From Ancistrus triradiatus (Eukaryota; Chordata; Actinopteri; Siluriformes; Loricariidae), in assembly GCA_025084515.1 (NCBI GenBank), contig JAJAGP010000226.1, positions 505,501 through 569,500 of the forward strand: a DNA stretch of 64,000 bases, in the 5' to 3' direction. Of the stretch, positions 1-13,366 are shown piece by piece. The notes beneath the pieces are model-generated. The model made no database searches. It saw nothing but the letters and a program-made list of their open reading frames with translations, and was not told the origin of the DNA. The translations under genes were made by a program, and so were the position numbers. Position 1 is the stretch's first letter, and every line of letters begins with the position of its first letter.

Positions 1-1903
1 TTTGCCCTGGATAATTTGGCATTTGTTATTAAGTAGGTGGTTGAAGTAGGCTGTGCGATGACATGCTCTGAGGCACTTGCAGGTTTGTATTTGGGCCATA
101 ACTATGTTCTCAGCAGTGTATTTGTTCTTTAAGGTCACCTTATTGTAAATCACCACATTGATTTACATATCAATGCACCAGTGTATTTATATTGTATTTA
201 CATATCAATAGTTGGCTAATGGCCCCCTGATGCTTCCGGAAGTTGGACCGGACATGTCCTCAGAATCTAAAATAATCAGCCATCCTAGTGTTAATAGCTG
301 TGCATGAAGGAGTGGAGCAGACTCCGCTGTCTGAGTCTGCATTCTGCTGCTTGCTCCGACCAGCGCACATATTGTTTATCGCTGGAAGCACTAAAATAAA
401 CAAAAGGCCTACAATCAACGCACACATGTGGTGTATTTCAACATGAGCACTCCTGGGCCAAACCTAAACTTGCAAAATACCAAGCTTTAAATGCTCCTAA
501 CAAGAACTCATTGGTCAGGCAATTAGCAAGAACTAAGTAAATGCACTTTTCAAAATATCTTCTGTCTATTTTTTTTTTTTTTTTAATTAGTTGTTAGGTG
601 TGCTACACCTGATGCAGCCCAGCACAAGCCTGAAGCTCTTAAATAGAACCAGGTACAGATCTCATATACAATCTTGTGAGTCCCAAGAAGAACATGAGAG
701 CTGCTTCATGCAGGGATTGCTGTCAGCAACCACATAGCTGGTCTTCATCAGGATAATTGCAGCTATTCTGACATTTTCAAGACCCTAAAGGCACAGCAAA
801 TCTCCGTTTCATTGTCAGCTTTTAAGAGAATAGGACAACACTTTGAAACAACAGGTTATGATGATAGGAATAAAGGATCTGGAAGGTCATCAGGCTCTTG
901 TTTTGGTTTGGCCAGAGTTCAGATTCTGCTCATCAACTGTTTAAAGCCATTAGCATTGAGAGGAACAGCGCTGACTCGTCTTTTAGTAAAAAGATGTCCA
1001 CAAGTTTAGCCAAAAGGCTTAAACATTTATGGAAATTAAGTAGAAACGCTATGCCATACTGAGTAACTGTATCTATTTGTTTAATTCTTGCTCATTTAAA
1101 AGACCATTAAAAGCTTAATAATTAATCATTTTGGGATTAGCTCGTTTTTTTGCCTGGGAGTGTAGTCCTGTAGCCAGGTGGTTTTACTTGATAATGAACG
1201 TGTCAAGTTAATTGCTTTTTGGAAAATAATGCATGTGTACTTAGTCTTAAGTCTTAAAGTTTAGGCACATCAGATCAGATCTGCAGGAAGCAAACTTAAA
1301 AATTTTAATAATCATTAACATGTCTATCTTAGAGAGAAGGAATTGCTAGACATATAGGGCCTTGTGAATCGATTTTATTTTTCCCCATTTTTATTATAAT
1401 TTTTTTTTTCACCATTCCGACTTTTAGGTTTCTAACATTGTTTTCTTTAAGAAAATACTACAATTAAACAAACCATAGCACATTGGCTTGTATTTAAAGA
1501 AATCACTGCTGTACCATTTATCTACATCAAAAAATGATAGAATGTGTAAAAACAGACAAGGAAATGTTCAGGGTGCATATAAATAAAAGTATAAATAAAA
1601 GTACAACTTGTTTTAAACAAAGCTAAGGTCCTGTAGGTAATGCTCTTAAATCATTAGGACACTGTTATGCCCTTAATTTTGCAATCAAGACTAGATTTGC
1701 ACTGACTGCACTACAACCACAAAATCTAACACTTCCTCATCATCGACATGCGACATCACTGGTCTCATAAACAAACATGCGAGTGGCTGGGCCATGTTTA
1801 AAGCTCCGTACGGGAACTGAATTCAGAATTAGTGTGCTGCACAAGTTAAATGTGACCGGAACAGGATCAGTTATGAGACATCGCTCAATTTTTGATTTTC
1901 ATC

Positions 1904-2108
1904 GTTCACATACTTTTGTCACTCACTAATATGTAATATTGGATCATTTAATACATGACCAAGTATAATCATTTTGTCTCATTTGTTTAACTGGGTTCTC
2001 TTTATCTACTTTTAGGACTTGTCTGAAAATCTGATGATGTTTTAGGTCATATTTATGTAGAAATGTAGAAAATTCTACAGGGTTCACAAACTTTCAAGCA
2101 CCACTGTA
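1904..2108 (+). mobile_element. Tc1-like family 2, 3'-end relic
   Basis: Matches the last ~200 bp of the Tc1-like elements at 47046-48685 and 27308-27880: the 'cactcactaatatgtaat' block, 'ctctttatctacttttagg', and the terminal 'tttcaagcaccactgta'. No transposase sequence remains. Confidence 0.85.
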
Positions 2109-4689
2109 CACAGAAGCCATTACATGAGGGAAACTCACTAGTGGGAACATTAAGCTCTTCCCTACAACCTGTGGGTTATCACATCTAACTGGTGGGTGGC
2201 CATTAATCATGTGATTAAAGCAAGCGATAGGCTTTTTGAATCAGTATTTTAATATGTGAAATACACAATGATGCAATGATAAATGAACACATCAAGTACA
2301 GAACTACAGCAAACAAAGGAAGGCAAATGTTACTGTTGACTACATTTTGTATTATGAGGTACATTTCCATAATCACAAACATTTCAAACACCTGAGACAG
2401 AACAACAGATGTAATGCGACTCAATCGTTAATTCCCATGGGAGCTGGTGCTTACCCAGCAGTACAGCGCACAAGGTGGGAACCAAAGCTAGACAGGGCGC
2501 CAATCCATGGCAGGACAAACACTCACTGGGACTTTTCAGACAACAGCTGAACTAACCAGGATACCTGTGGTAAATCCATGCAGACATGGAAAGAACATGC
2601 CCAAGCATGCAGCAGAAAGTTCTGCTTAGATCTTAGAACTTGGTAAAAAGCTTAAGGTACGGCCCTGGATTCGCTCTGGTTTCAGTTTATGGATGTAGAC
2701 ATATTTGATTGGTGGTTATCCATCTCCCAGACATAAAAATTGAAACCAGTGAACTGACTATGACTACATAGATGTTGCTGGAGCTGCCGCTTGCTTACTT
2801 GACTTGGGTAAAAGTAATTGCTTTTTAATTCTTAATGTTCATCCCTAAAACAAAGAAAGCTAACCTGACATGCTGCTGCTTGGAGAACATTTGGTCTTGT
2901 TGAAAATACAGCTACTTTTCTATCGATGGGGAAACACAAGATACTATTTGCATCTATTATTGATTTGATATGTTTTGACCACTATTCTTGTGCGATGTTG
3001 ACATTTCCGTGATCACGATTTGCCAATTAAAAAAAATCCCAACTATTGATTTAGTTGTCCAGAAGTAATTTCAGATTGAAAAAGTAGCTGACAGACAAAA
3101 TATAAAGTCTGAAGCCACTGAGTGGCGCTGGCAGCAAGTTTCTGTATCGCAACCAGCTCTCTGCTACAGACTTTGCATGTCACTTCATTTATTTATTTAT
3201 TTATATATTAATTATTATTATTTTATACGGGTCTAATATTTCTACATCCTGTCTTTTGTCTACTCTTGTTGTTATTCTTGCACATCGGAGACTGGAGAAA
3301 CGCAGTTTCGTTCACACTCCCTGCTGTATAGTCTGAATGCCAATAAAGTTCCCTTTGACTTTGACTTGGATTGACTGGATTAAGCTGGTTTCATCCGGTT
3401 GAAATAAATTTGAAAATTGGCAGATTTGATCGTGACAGTTTTTCTTTTGCTCAAAAACCGCCATTTTCTTCCCGCAAGCATGGTCCCAATTCATTTTATG
3501 AAAAGCTAACTTCTTTTAACCAGCTACTTAATATACTTACTACTTAATATAACCCAAATTCTAGGGCGTCTGGGGCATGGCGAACTGGGTACAGGAGGAG
3601 CTGTAAGGGGGATATGACAAACAAACACAAACAATACTCACCACCATATGCAGTAATCCCAAGAATATGTACAAAGCTAGGTGCAAGAGTTTGGTAACAA
3701 AGTAACAAATGCGAGCCGGAGTGAAGCGAGAGGAAAGCTGTACTCAACGAGTCTGAGCATAACGTTTAGCATAACAAGGATTAAATGGGTGTATCGAGCA
3801 TTAAAACAGGCACAGCAAGCAATCACACAGCAAGCTGGTTCAAACAAGCATCAAAACAAGCATGACAGAAATAATTAAAATGAAATTCCATGCATTTATC
3901 ATTTACAAAGTGGGCAAGTGTTTGGACAAGGTTGCCAGGTTAAGAAGATAAAATTAATGGAGTCTACGTCACTGGATATCGTGGCAGTGTCAGATTGTGG
4001 AGGGACGATCAATTCATCGTATCACATAAGTCTATCAACCACTAGGGCAAGCCCGATACTCCTCATCCATACTCCTCATACTCATCCCTATATTCCTGCA
4101 ATTAAATGTTATACATATGTACGTACGAACTGTTTTTTCAAAAATGGCATATTAACTTTTATAATGTATATTGTTTTATGTTAAAATTGTGTTTTAGTTG
4201 TTTTTTTCAGTAAGAACTGCTCAGAAACTGTTCCCTTAGAATAAGGGCAGAGCTGGGGGTTCATAGCCAAAGAGTCTTATGGTGATCAGAGACATTGGGT
4301 TGCTGTCTTCTGCCTCCCGTGGGGTTGCCATGTCTCATGTGATCCCTCTTGGCTGTGGTACCTACCAGTTCTCCTCTTTCTAGCTATGCTGCTATAGCTA
4401 ATGCTGGCCGTGGGGTCTCATGCTAACACATGGCATCAGTGATTGTTAATAGACACTGTGCTCTTAATCAATAACTAACTACATATTTCTGTTTTTTCTC
4501 TTCGAGCTGTGTTCCGGTACCAGTTCCAGCCCCACACATGATGTTCATCTGCTGTAGCTCCACCCAAGCTGCTTCCGTCACATCAGCTCTAGCCCCACCA
4601 TAAACCACCCGGGCCACTTAATGCCGATTGTGCATACGTTCACATTTTATTCAAACTTGACTCCATGACTTTAGTTCGCTCTTAGATTT

Positions 4690-4905
4690 ATCATCTACGC
4701 CGCCCAAGGGAGGTTGGGTCCCTTTTTGAGTCTTGGTCCTCCCAAGGTTTCTTCCTATAACACTCAGGGAGTTTTTCCTTGCCACTGCCGGCCTAGGCTT
4801 GCTCAGTTTGGGATTGGACGTAGTTATTAGGAGATAATCTAAACTTGTAAAGTTGCTTTGAGACAATGCTCCATTGTAAAAAGCGCTATATAAATAGATC
4901 TGACT
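4690..4905 (+). repeat. Dispersed repeat, LINE-3'-tail-like
   Basis: Shares 'ggtccctttttgagtcttgg', 'gtttcttcct', 'agtttttccttgccact' and 'gttgctttgagacaatgctc' with copies at 35400-35575 and 53678-53820, and in reverse at 40525-40830 and 41265-41525. It ends in 'aaaagcgctatataaat', a block I know from many fish genomes as the 3' end of a retroposon. The exact family is not assigned. Confidence 0.65.
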
Positions 4906-5124
4906 TGACTTGGCTTGACCTCTATCTACCATTGATATACGTTAAAGCTTCTTGTGACATGTGCAATGAGCAAAGTTGGATTTCCTCACCCTGCCTTGGC
5001 AAAAAGGAATGTTCAGTTTTGCTAGTCCTATGATCATTGATGACTAATTCGGAGGAATAAAGTAAAAAGAGAAATTAAACGGAAAAAGTTAATAAGTTTG
5101 TGCTTGATTAAATGTTGAAAAAAT

Positions 5125-5216
5125 ATGTGTGTGGTATTCAGCCTTCGGCCAAATGTCTCATTTTGTTTGCTTTCGGCCAAAAATGTTCATTTTGGTGCAT
5201 CCCTACTGAATACCAC
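5125..5216. mobile_element. hAT-like terminal fragment
   Basis: Contains 'ttcggcca' repeats and ends in 'ttcattttggtgcatcccta'. The terminal 'ggtgcatcccta' resembles the ends of fish hAT-type non-autonomous elements. It is short and has no coding content. Confidence 0.4.
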
Positions 5217-5572
5217 CTTCTTAAATGAGTTTTCTTAGAGTTCTCCTACCAGAGCTGCTCTAGTCAACTATTAGTGCTTCTATTTCCACATGGAAATGTA
5301 TAACCACCACAACAGCTCAGCCGTGAAGAGGTGACAACACGAGCTCACAGCAAAGATCGACACAGGGTTATTACATGCCTGTGCTCTATAGTTACAGGTG
5401 ATATGGCTGGGATGTCAATGACGAACGCAGGATTCACATTAAACCGTCTATTAAGAGACTTATTGTTTACAGGAGAACCAAAAATTGTTGTTATGCTCCT
5501 GATATTATGGCACTGACCTCACTCTTGGCCTTCTGAACAGTCTGTATCTTTCTCACACACACCCAGGCGAAT

Positions 5573-5573
<1 letters not shown>

Positions 5574-5605
<32 letters not shown>

Positions 5606-5732
5606 CACCCATGTCTGTTCTCACTGATCATCTGGTTTATTATGAGCTAATCAGTCACCACAGTGTGGGAATCAGCTTATTCCCATACTCGCACTCTTAT
5701 GATTCACACACACACACACACAACACACACAC
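5574..5732. repeat. Two (CA)n microsatellites
   Basis: Runs of CA at about 5574-5603 and, interrupted once, at about 5705-5732, 200-350 bp upstream of exon 3. Confidence 0.95.
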
Positions 5733-5933
5733 TCCCACCTGTGAGAATCAGGGCTCAAACATCTAGAAAGTGACTGTGTAAGTGTGTGAAGGCATGTACA
5801 GTACAGGGCACCGGCACAAAGTTGTGCCACTGTATAGCTAATTGAGAACCGTGTCCTCCAAATAAAACCAATGAAGTGTATAGTGGTATTTATTTGGCTC
5901 CCTTTACTGACAGTGTTTTCTCCTCTCCTGTAG

Positions 5934-5994
5934 CGAGCCTACACGCTGATCTTGGAGGCGTGGGACTGGGACAACAGCACAATCAATAATGACA
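5934..5994 (+). CDS. jag2: jag2 exon 3 (61 bp)
   Basis: Acceptor ctcctgtag, donor gtgagt. Phase 0 in, one base carried out. It encodes RAYTLILEAWDWDN followed by STINND, the last strand of the C2-like N-terminal module. Human JAG2 has RSFTLIVEAWDWDN here. NST at residues 14-16 is a possible N-glycosylation site. JAG1 exon 3 is slightly shorter (52 bp as I recall); the extra bases are in the loop after WDN. Confidence 0.93.
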
Positions 5995-8900
5995 GTGAGT
6001 AACACTTACCACTCATCGTCCCCTCGAGTTCTGATTTACCAAGGGCTTGTGTATGCAAAACCTGTGCAAACATGTGCACACCAAGCCAAAATGCTCGTAC
6101 TTCGCAGGACCTAAGGTTTATTCTGTGGGAAAATGGTGGACGTAGGGACTGACTAGTGTAGAAAGTCATCCCGCCAAAGATCTGGCTGGTGTGTATTTGT
6201 ACAGACAGGATTTTGGTATTTTCTGGAGCAGTAATGAATCACAGCCAGACTGCACAAGACAAGGTTGGCTGGTCTTTTAGTTGTTTGTGTTTGCAATCTC
6301 TACCAGCCCACCAATGGACTGGTGTGCCGTCCATGGCTCTGTGTTGTTCAGGGATTAGCAGTGTTGAACTTTACGAATCTGAGTACATATAAAATGCCCA
6401 TCTCTTGCCAGTGTTTCCCATAGGAGTGTTTTTTCCAGGAGTGAGTTTATAGCTGGCTCTGTCTCGACACCAGACTAACAGGGGGTTTCGAAATGAAACA
6501 AAATATCACTAGTGTAACTAAACGTCTGATTCCAGCATTCCAGAAATGTTTACATTTACAGCATTTAGCAGACGCCCTTATCCAGAGCGACTTACAATTA
6601 GTACAGTCTTACAATCCAAGCAATTGTGGGTTAAGGGCCTTTCTCAAGGACCCAACAGTGGCAGCCTGGCAGAGGTGGGATTTGAACCCTGGACCTTGTG
6701 GTCCATAGTCCAGTAACTTATCCGCTAGGCGTCCACAGTCCCAGAAATGTTGCATGAAACCAAAAAACTGTATGTTACTGTATGTAGCCACAGAACTGAG
6801 CATCTATGTTCATACTTGCAGAAAGATAATTGTACATTGGAATCACCAAGGCTCCACACCTGAGGCTATTTCTGCAGTCCAACAAACTGAGACTACTGGA
6901 ACTTTGACTAGAACTAGAATTCAATGTAGAGGTCGACCGATATGGGTACATATGATCGAAGCCAGTACATACACTGCCCGGCCCAAAAAAAGGTCACCAC
7001 CTAGATTTAACTAAGCAAATACTTAAGTAGTTAAAAAAAAGAGCCTTGCGTTGGATAATTACTGCATTGGTGATTTGGCAATATAACATTTATTACCATG
7101 TAACAGGATCTTCTTACTTTTGGGAACCCCCCTCATAAATGGCTCCACCCTCACTGAACGTTCAGCATCTCTTTGTTTTTAGTCACTCAGTAGTCCCAGT
7201 CTATGAGCTGCAAGTTATAATGCAAAAAAAACAAAGTTTCTCTGCATTTTCTCCACTATTGTTGTTTATCGGCCTCGGGAGCACAGGCATGGACCAATGC
7301 CGATTAGCTCAAAATGGCTTTAATCGGCCGGCCAATTAGACGGTCTATCACTAATTCAGTGGTCAGATGAGGAAGATTTGAGCCACCAAATTTCAATGTG
7401 GATTCAGTGTTACAAGGACAGTGGTTCTGCCTACTCTTAAGCACGGTGGAGGATCTGTGGTGTGGAGATGGACGAGGATTTGTGAGGAGCGGCCAGTCAT
7501 GGGAACCTTGTAAGAATACATGAAATCTTGGACTCCATGAAGTACCGGGAGATTTTAAATAAATACCTGTCTGCCTCTGCCAAGAGGCTACAACTGGATC
7601 TTGGTTAGATCGTCCAGCAGGACAGTGATCTGAAGCTCCAGATCCAAGCAGAAATGCTTTAATGTCCCAACGCCCATGTGGGGTAAGCTGAAGTAGTTCC
7701 AAAAGCTGCAGTTACAATAAGAAGTTAAATCCAACGTGTTGATCAGTGATGCATCTACAAGATGATTTATTAGCTCAGCCGTGAGACAAAAGCAGTAAAC
7801 AAACCGCATGCCTGGACCTCCTAATGCTTGTACTGTCTGTTGTAAACCTTAATTGGCGTGTTATAAAATAGTAATACAGTTTATAGAGCGTGGGTTCCGC
7901 ATGGACAGAAACTGAAGTAAATGCCTTCGACGGAGAACGAGACGTGTTTGAGATGCGGTCTGAGGCTTTTCGTTTGCTGTGTGTGAGCGTTTCTATATAA
8001 AGCCAATGAGAACATCGTCTAGTTAAGCCATTAATTACAGTCGGCTGCCATCATTTTCCACTGATGTGTGTGTGTGTGTGTGTGTGTGCTTGTTACTGTA
8101 AGGACAGCTGCAGTGCTACTGCATGCCACACACGCTCAGGTCGAATGTGCCGACGAGCATATTCCACGCAACGCTCTGACACAAGCTAGTTAGCTGTATC
8201 CAGTTCATACAGAGTGAGATACAAACTATAAGCCTGTAGTGGGCGTGAGACAGGGGTGGTTCAGGTCCTGGATTATAAAGTGCCAATCTGCCACGGCTGG
8301 GTCTTTGAGCAAGGCTGTTGTTTCAGTTGCTTGGATTGCATCACTTGTTTGTGTCAGCTATGTTTGGTAAATAAGAGTACAGGTAATGCTCAACGTCCGT
8401 TCGCTTTAACAGCCAAGGTCTTAGAAATGATAACAGATTATGATAGCAGATAAAAATCTGTCTTTTAACGCTTGATGTTACGTCCGTAAACCGGCTCAAA
8501 TGGCGAAGACTTTTTGAATTAGCACATTTTTTCTTTATAATTATTACAGAGTCCTATGTTAACTGCTTATTTATGTACTGGCAGCGTAGCATTAATGTTT
8601 TGTTCAGGGCCGGAGTGGGGTCACTTTTCAGCTCGGGATTTTCATGCCCAAGCCTGCAGGAAACTGGATAAGTGTACCTGGATAAAAAGTGACAATTCAG
8701 CTCTTCTATCCTGTTTGGTTATTAGAAACATGTGACAACATATGTGTAGAAGTGAAATAACATTTCACTTACATTCATACATTTTTTTTGATAAAAAATT
8801 ATTCAAAAATAACTTTCCTTCAGGGTTGGCACCCTGTCTAGGGTTGTCCGTGTCTTGCACCCCGTGTTGCCGGCTAGGCACCGGCTCTCTCATGACCCTT

Positions 8901-11900
8901 GACCAGGATAAGCGGATGAGAATGTGAATGAATTAATTAATGATAAATGTATTGATTAAAATATTCAAAAATAACTAAAAAAAACTTTCCTTCCGAATTG
9001 GCACCCTGTCTAGGGTTGTTCCTGCCTTGGGCCCTGTGTTGCTGGCTAGACCCCCGGCTTTCTCATGACCCTTGACCAGGATAAGCGGATAAGAATGTGA
9101 ATGAATGAATTAATGATAAATGTATTGATTAAAATATTCAAAAATAACTTTCCTTCCGAATTGGCACCCTGTCTAGGGTTGTTTCTGCCTTGCGCCCCGT
9201 GTTGCCGGTTAGGCACCGGCTCTCTCTTGACCCTTAAACAGGATAAGCAGATAAGAAAGTGAATGAATGAATTAATGAATGAATGATAAATGTATTGATA
9301 AAAATATTCAAAAATAACAAAAATAATTTCCCCCTTCAGGATTGGCAACCCTGTTTAGGGTTGTCCCCTGCCTTGAGCTCTGTGTTGCCGGCTAGGCACC
9401 GGCTCTCTTGTGACCCTTTGACCAGGACAGTCGGATATAAGAAAGTGAATGAATGAATGAATGATAAATGTATTGATTAAAATATTCAAAAATAACAAAA
9501 ATAATTTTCCCTTTTCAGGATTGGCACCCTGTCTAGGGTTTGTCCCCTGCCTTACACCCCGTTGTTGCCGGTTAGGCACCGGCTCTCTCTTGACCCTTGA
9601 CAAGGATAAACAGATAATAAGAAAGTGAATTAATGAATGAATGAAATGAATGATAAATGTATTTGATAAAAATATTCAAAAATAACAAAAATAATTTCCC
9701 TTTTCAGGATTGGCACTCTGTCTAGGGTTTTGTCCCTGCCTTGAGCCCTGTGTTTGCCCGGTTTTTAGGCACCGGCTCTCTCTTGACCCCTTGACAAGGA
9801 TAAATAAACAGATAAGAAAGTGAATGAATGAATGAATGAATGATAAATGTATTGATAAAAATATTCAAAAATAACAAAAATAATTCCCTTTTCAGGATTG
9901 GCACTCTGTCTAGGGTTGTCCCTGCCTTACACCCCGTGTTGCCGGTTAGGCACCGGCTCTTCCGTGACCCTTGACCAGGATAAGCGGATAAGAAAGTGAA
10001 TGAATGAATGAATGAATGAATGATAAATGTATTGATTAAAATATTCAAAAATAACAAAAATAATTTCCCTTTTCAGGATTGGCACCCTGTCTAGGGTTGT
10101 CCCTGCCTTACACCCCGTGTTGCCGGTTAGGCACCGGCTTTCCCACAACCCTGTTCATGATTAAGCAGATAAGAAAGTGAATGAATGAATGAGGATTTCC
10201 ATTCAAAGGGAGTTAAAAGTTTGAGTCATTCACTCAAAAGCTCATTAACTCATTGGTTGATCTTCCGGGTTGTTCGTAACACTGTCTGTCACTGCATGCT
10301 TGGCTTCCATCAAACAAAACTCGTTTCAGTCGCTCATCCATCGCTCGTGTTTTCAGGGGTATCTCTGATGCCTTTACGTAGCGTTTGCTTGTTAGCTTGC
10401 AAAAGGAAATTTGTGCTTAGGTTTGCAGATCATGCACAGTTAGCATAAAGTGAAGATCTGAACAAGAGTAGTGATTTTCTGCATTGAACCAATAACCAAC
10501 CAGCATTAGTCACCAGAGAAGTGTTAACCAGCCTTTGGCAAGCCATCGAAAACATCCAGCGCATTACTTCGTGTTACATCAGCTCGGCTCCACGCTTTAG
10601 CAGTATTGTAGTTTTGCACCGTTTAGCGTAAACAGTCCGACAAACACAAAGGCTGTGAACAAGGCTGGCATAAATCAAACAAGGTGCAGCCAGTAGATCC
10701 ATATTGTACATCCTTATTCAAGTAGAGACCCATAAACTGAAGAAGTCTAAGCCTGTATTTTCTTAGAGGACGCTGTGCCAGTGCACAAACCTCCACCGTG
10801 CCAAACGTCAAAACCACTTGGCGGAAATCGCTTAAACCTCCTGGCTGTGTTTGTGCAATATAGATGTTTTCCTATTGTCTATGAATTTTAGAGTGGAAAG
10901 ACGTAACCATGGTAATGGAAAGCTGTTTGTTATTCAACGTGTGTGTAAATGTTCAAATGGAGACTTCTGAACCATGGTTCCTGAGTTATTCAGAAGCAGA
11001 AGAACAGCAGTGCAGGCACATCATTCAAAGACACACTGAGTGATGTGGAGCTGAAGCCGATCCACACCTGTATATGAAATCAGGAATAATAATGACAGAA
11101 AAATGTCTATTTTAAAAAGGCATTGAGTTTTGTTGGTAGTGGACGATCGTCCCATATCATAGCATCAACAAGAGGGAAAATGAAGTGCCGTTAACCTCGT
11201 AATCACCCGGAAATCGGCACTCTGCATGCAAAGAATTAGTAAAGTGGAGTGGATCTCTGTTTAAACAAGTTGAATAGCTCATCTGTAAACATGCTCGCCA
11301 GGTGCCAGTTACAGAAATTAGCAACGCAGGCTGTGTGGAACGGTGATTTTCAAATTAGATTTGAGACGAGAGCAGGCTTGGTGCAAGATACCATCATTTG
11401 TTGGTATTTTCAATGGCCCTGGATGATGTGCTGAAAATGATATATGTTTAATATGTATTAGTTACAGTGGGGCAAAAAAGTATTTGGTCAGCCACTGATT
11501 GTGGAAGTTCTCCGACTTGGAAAGATGAGAGAGGTCTGTAATTTTCATCATAGGTACACTTCAACTATGAGAGACCAAATCAGAGGAAATCCAGGAAATC
11601 ACATGGTAGGATTTTTAAAGAATTTAATTGTAAATCATGGTGGAAAATAAGTATTTGGTCAACAACAGAAGTTCAGCTCAATACCAACCTGCTTGCCTAT
11701 TGTAGATTCACTCTTTCCAGCCTGGTGCAGGTCTACAATTTTCTTCCTGGTGTCCTTCAACAGCTCTTTGGTCTTGGCCATGGTTGAGTTTGGAGTCTGA
11801 CTGTTTGAGGCTGTGGACAGGTGTCTTTTATACAGATAATGAGGTCAAACAGGTGCCATTAATACAGGTAACGAGTGGAGGACAGAAGAGCTTCTTAAAC

Positions 11901-13319
11901 AAGAAGTTACAGGTCTGTGAGAGCCAGAAATCTTGCTTGTTTGTGGGTGACCAAATACTTATTTTCCACCATGATTTACAATTAAATTCTTTAAAAATCC
12001 TACAATGTGATTTTTGGTTGAAGTGTACCTATGATGAAAATTACAGACCTCTCTCATCTCTCTAAGTAGGAGAACTTGCACATTGGCTGACTAAATACTT
12101 TTTTGCCCCGCTGTATGTGCATATGGTATTATGTACATATATGTATAAATTCTAGAAGTATCCATGGTGGCACAGTGGCTCATCTCGTAGCTCAAGAGAT
12201 CCCCGGTTGAAATCCTGGCCCGGACTCCATCTGTGTGGAGTTTGCATGTTCTTGCCATGTCTGTGTGGGTCAGTGTACTCTGGTTTCCTTTCACATTCCA
12301 AAGACATGTCTTAGGTCATTTGGTGTCTCTAATAGTGGCCCGTTTGAGTGTGTGTGCTGCAGTGGATTGGCGGCCTGTCTGGATTGGGTTGCACCCTGTG
12401 TTGTGTTACTCTATTTTCTGCATTCCAGATTTCATCCTAGATGTCCTCACATTTTCTTGACGTAGCCTCGCACCATGTTGATCCCTCGTACCTGTTAGCT
12501 GTTCCTCTTACATTTCTTTAATAAAATGATCTGCTATTGAAATCCCTTGTCAGGGTGAAACCACATGCGTTCAGAATTTGTTCCTGCGTCAGGTTCAAGC
12601 CTTTGTTCCCTAAGCTCCATTTGTTTGCTATCTGATTTGTGTCTGGCCTTTTGCCCAAGCTGGCAGGAATTATTTTATAGTTAACGTTTTGTGTACGTGA
12701 AGCAACCAGGTAGTGATATACGACTAAAAGTCCTAACGCTTGTCCTGATGATTGTTTTTTAAAGGAATAAGTACTTTTCTGTACTCAATAATATCTCTTT
12801 GGCTTTTGCCTTTGGAGATTTTTAGGTACTCAGCCCAAATCTGAAGTGATGAAGAACATGAACGGTATTGAGTGGAAATTCAACTCTCACTTGGTTAGTT
12901 AAACTCATCCAGCTCCCACCCTGCTTACCTGTTGATCATGAGAACTGCCACTGATGGCTGATTGTGTGGCATGTGTGTGTAGCTGTGAGATTAGCGGGAC
13001 TGAAAATACACTCACAGAAATACACTCGTGCCCATCTGCCAGCTTTCTCTAGTAACAGGCCTTAATTGTCTGCTTTACTTTAGACAGGGGGAACGATTGG
13101 TCTGTATTTTTATAACTAATTGCTGGAAAAGAATTAGGCGACGAGTGCTACGTCTTGTTTCCCCACAAGTGTAGATAGTGTTAGAGAGGAAGATAAAAAG
13201 GCAATGACATGGCTGATGTAAAACAGCACGCTAACTCCTTTTTTAGGTTGAAATTGGGACAGTGTGTCGAAGCATTTTGTTCTACTTCTTGAATCCCATG
13301 GCCATGTAGGGAGAAAGGG

Positions 13320-13366
<47 letters not shown>

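Larger units (their letters stand above)
1..5933. other. Presumed jag2 intron 2 (non-coding)
   Basis: No exon of the N-terminal MNNL module was found among the open frames here, so this is taken as intron 2 because exon 3 begins at 5934 in phase 0. It contains a Tc1 3'-end relic (1904-2108), a LINE/SINE-tail-like fragment around 2430-2530, a LINE-tail-like repeat (4690-4905), a hAT-like terminal fragment (5125-5216) and CA repeats. Elsewhere only AT-rich sequence without coding signal was seen. Confidence 0.6.

Noticed and set aside
812..1009. 65-codon frame slightly reminiscent of a Tc1 DNA-binding region (FETTGYDDRNKGSGR)
   Set aside because: Only a short G-S-G-R-like similarity; no terminal repeats or catalytic motifs nearby.
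1..5933. Search for jag2 exon 2 (MNNL module, Cys-rich)
   Set aside because: None of the open frames shows its Cys pattern or the VRVCLKEYQ-type motif; assumed to be upstream of the window.
9046..10148. Series of minus-strand open frames with similar proteins (FLNILINTFIIHSFIH)
   Set aside because: They repeat with the satellite unit and translate its AT-rich and GAAT parts.
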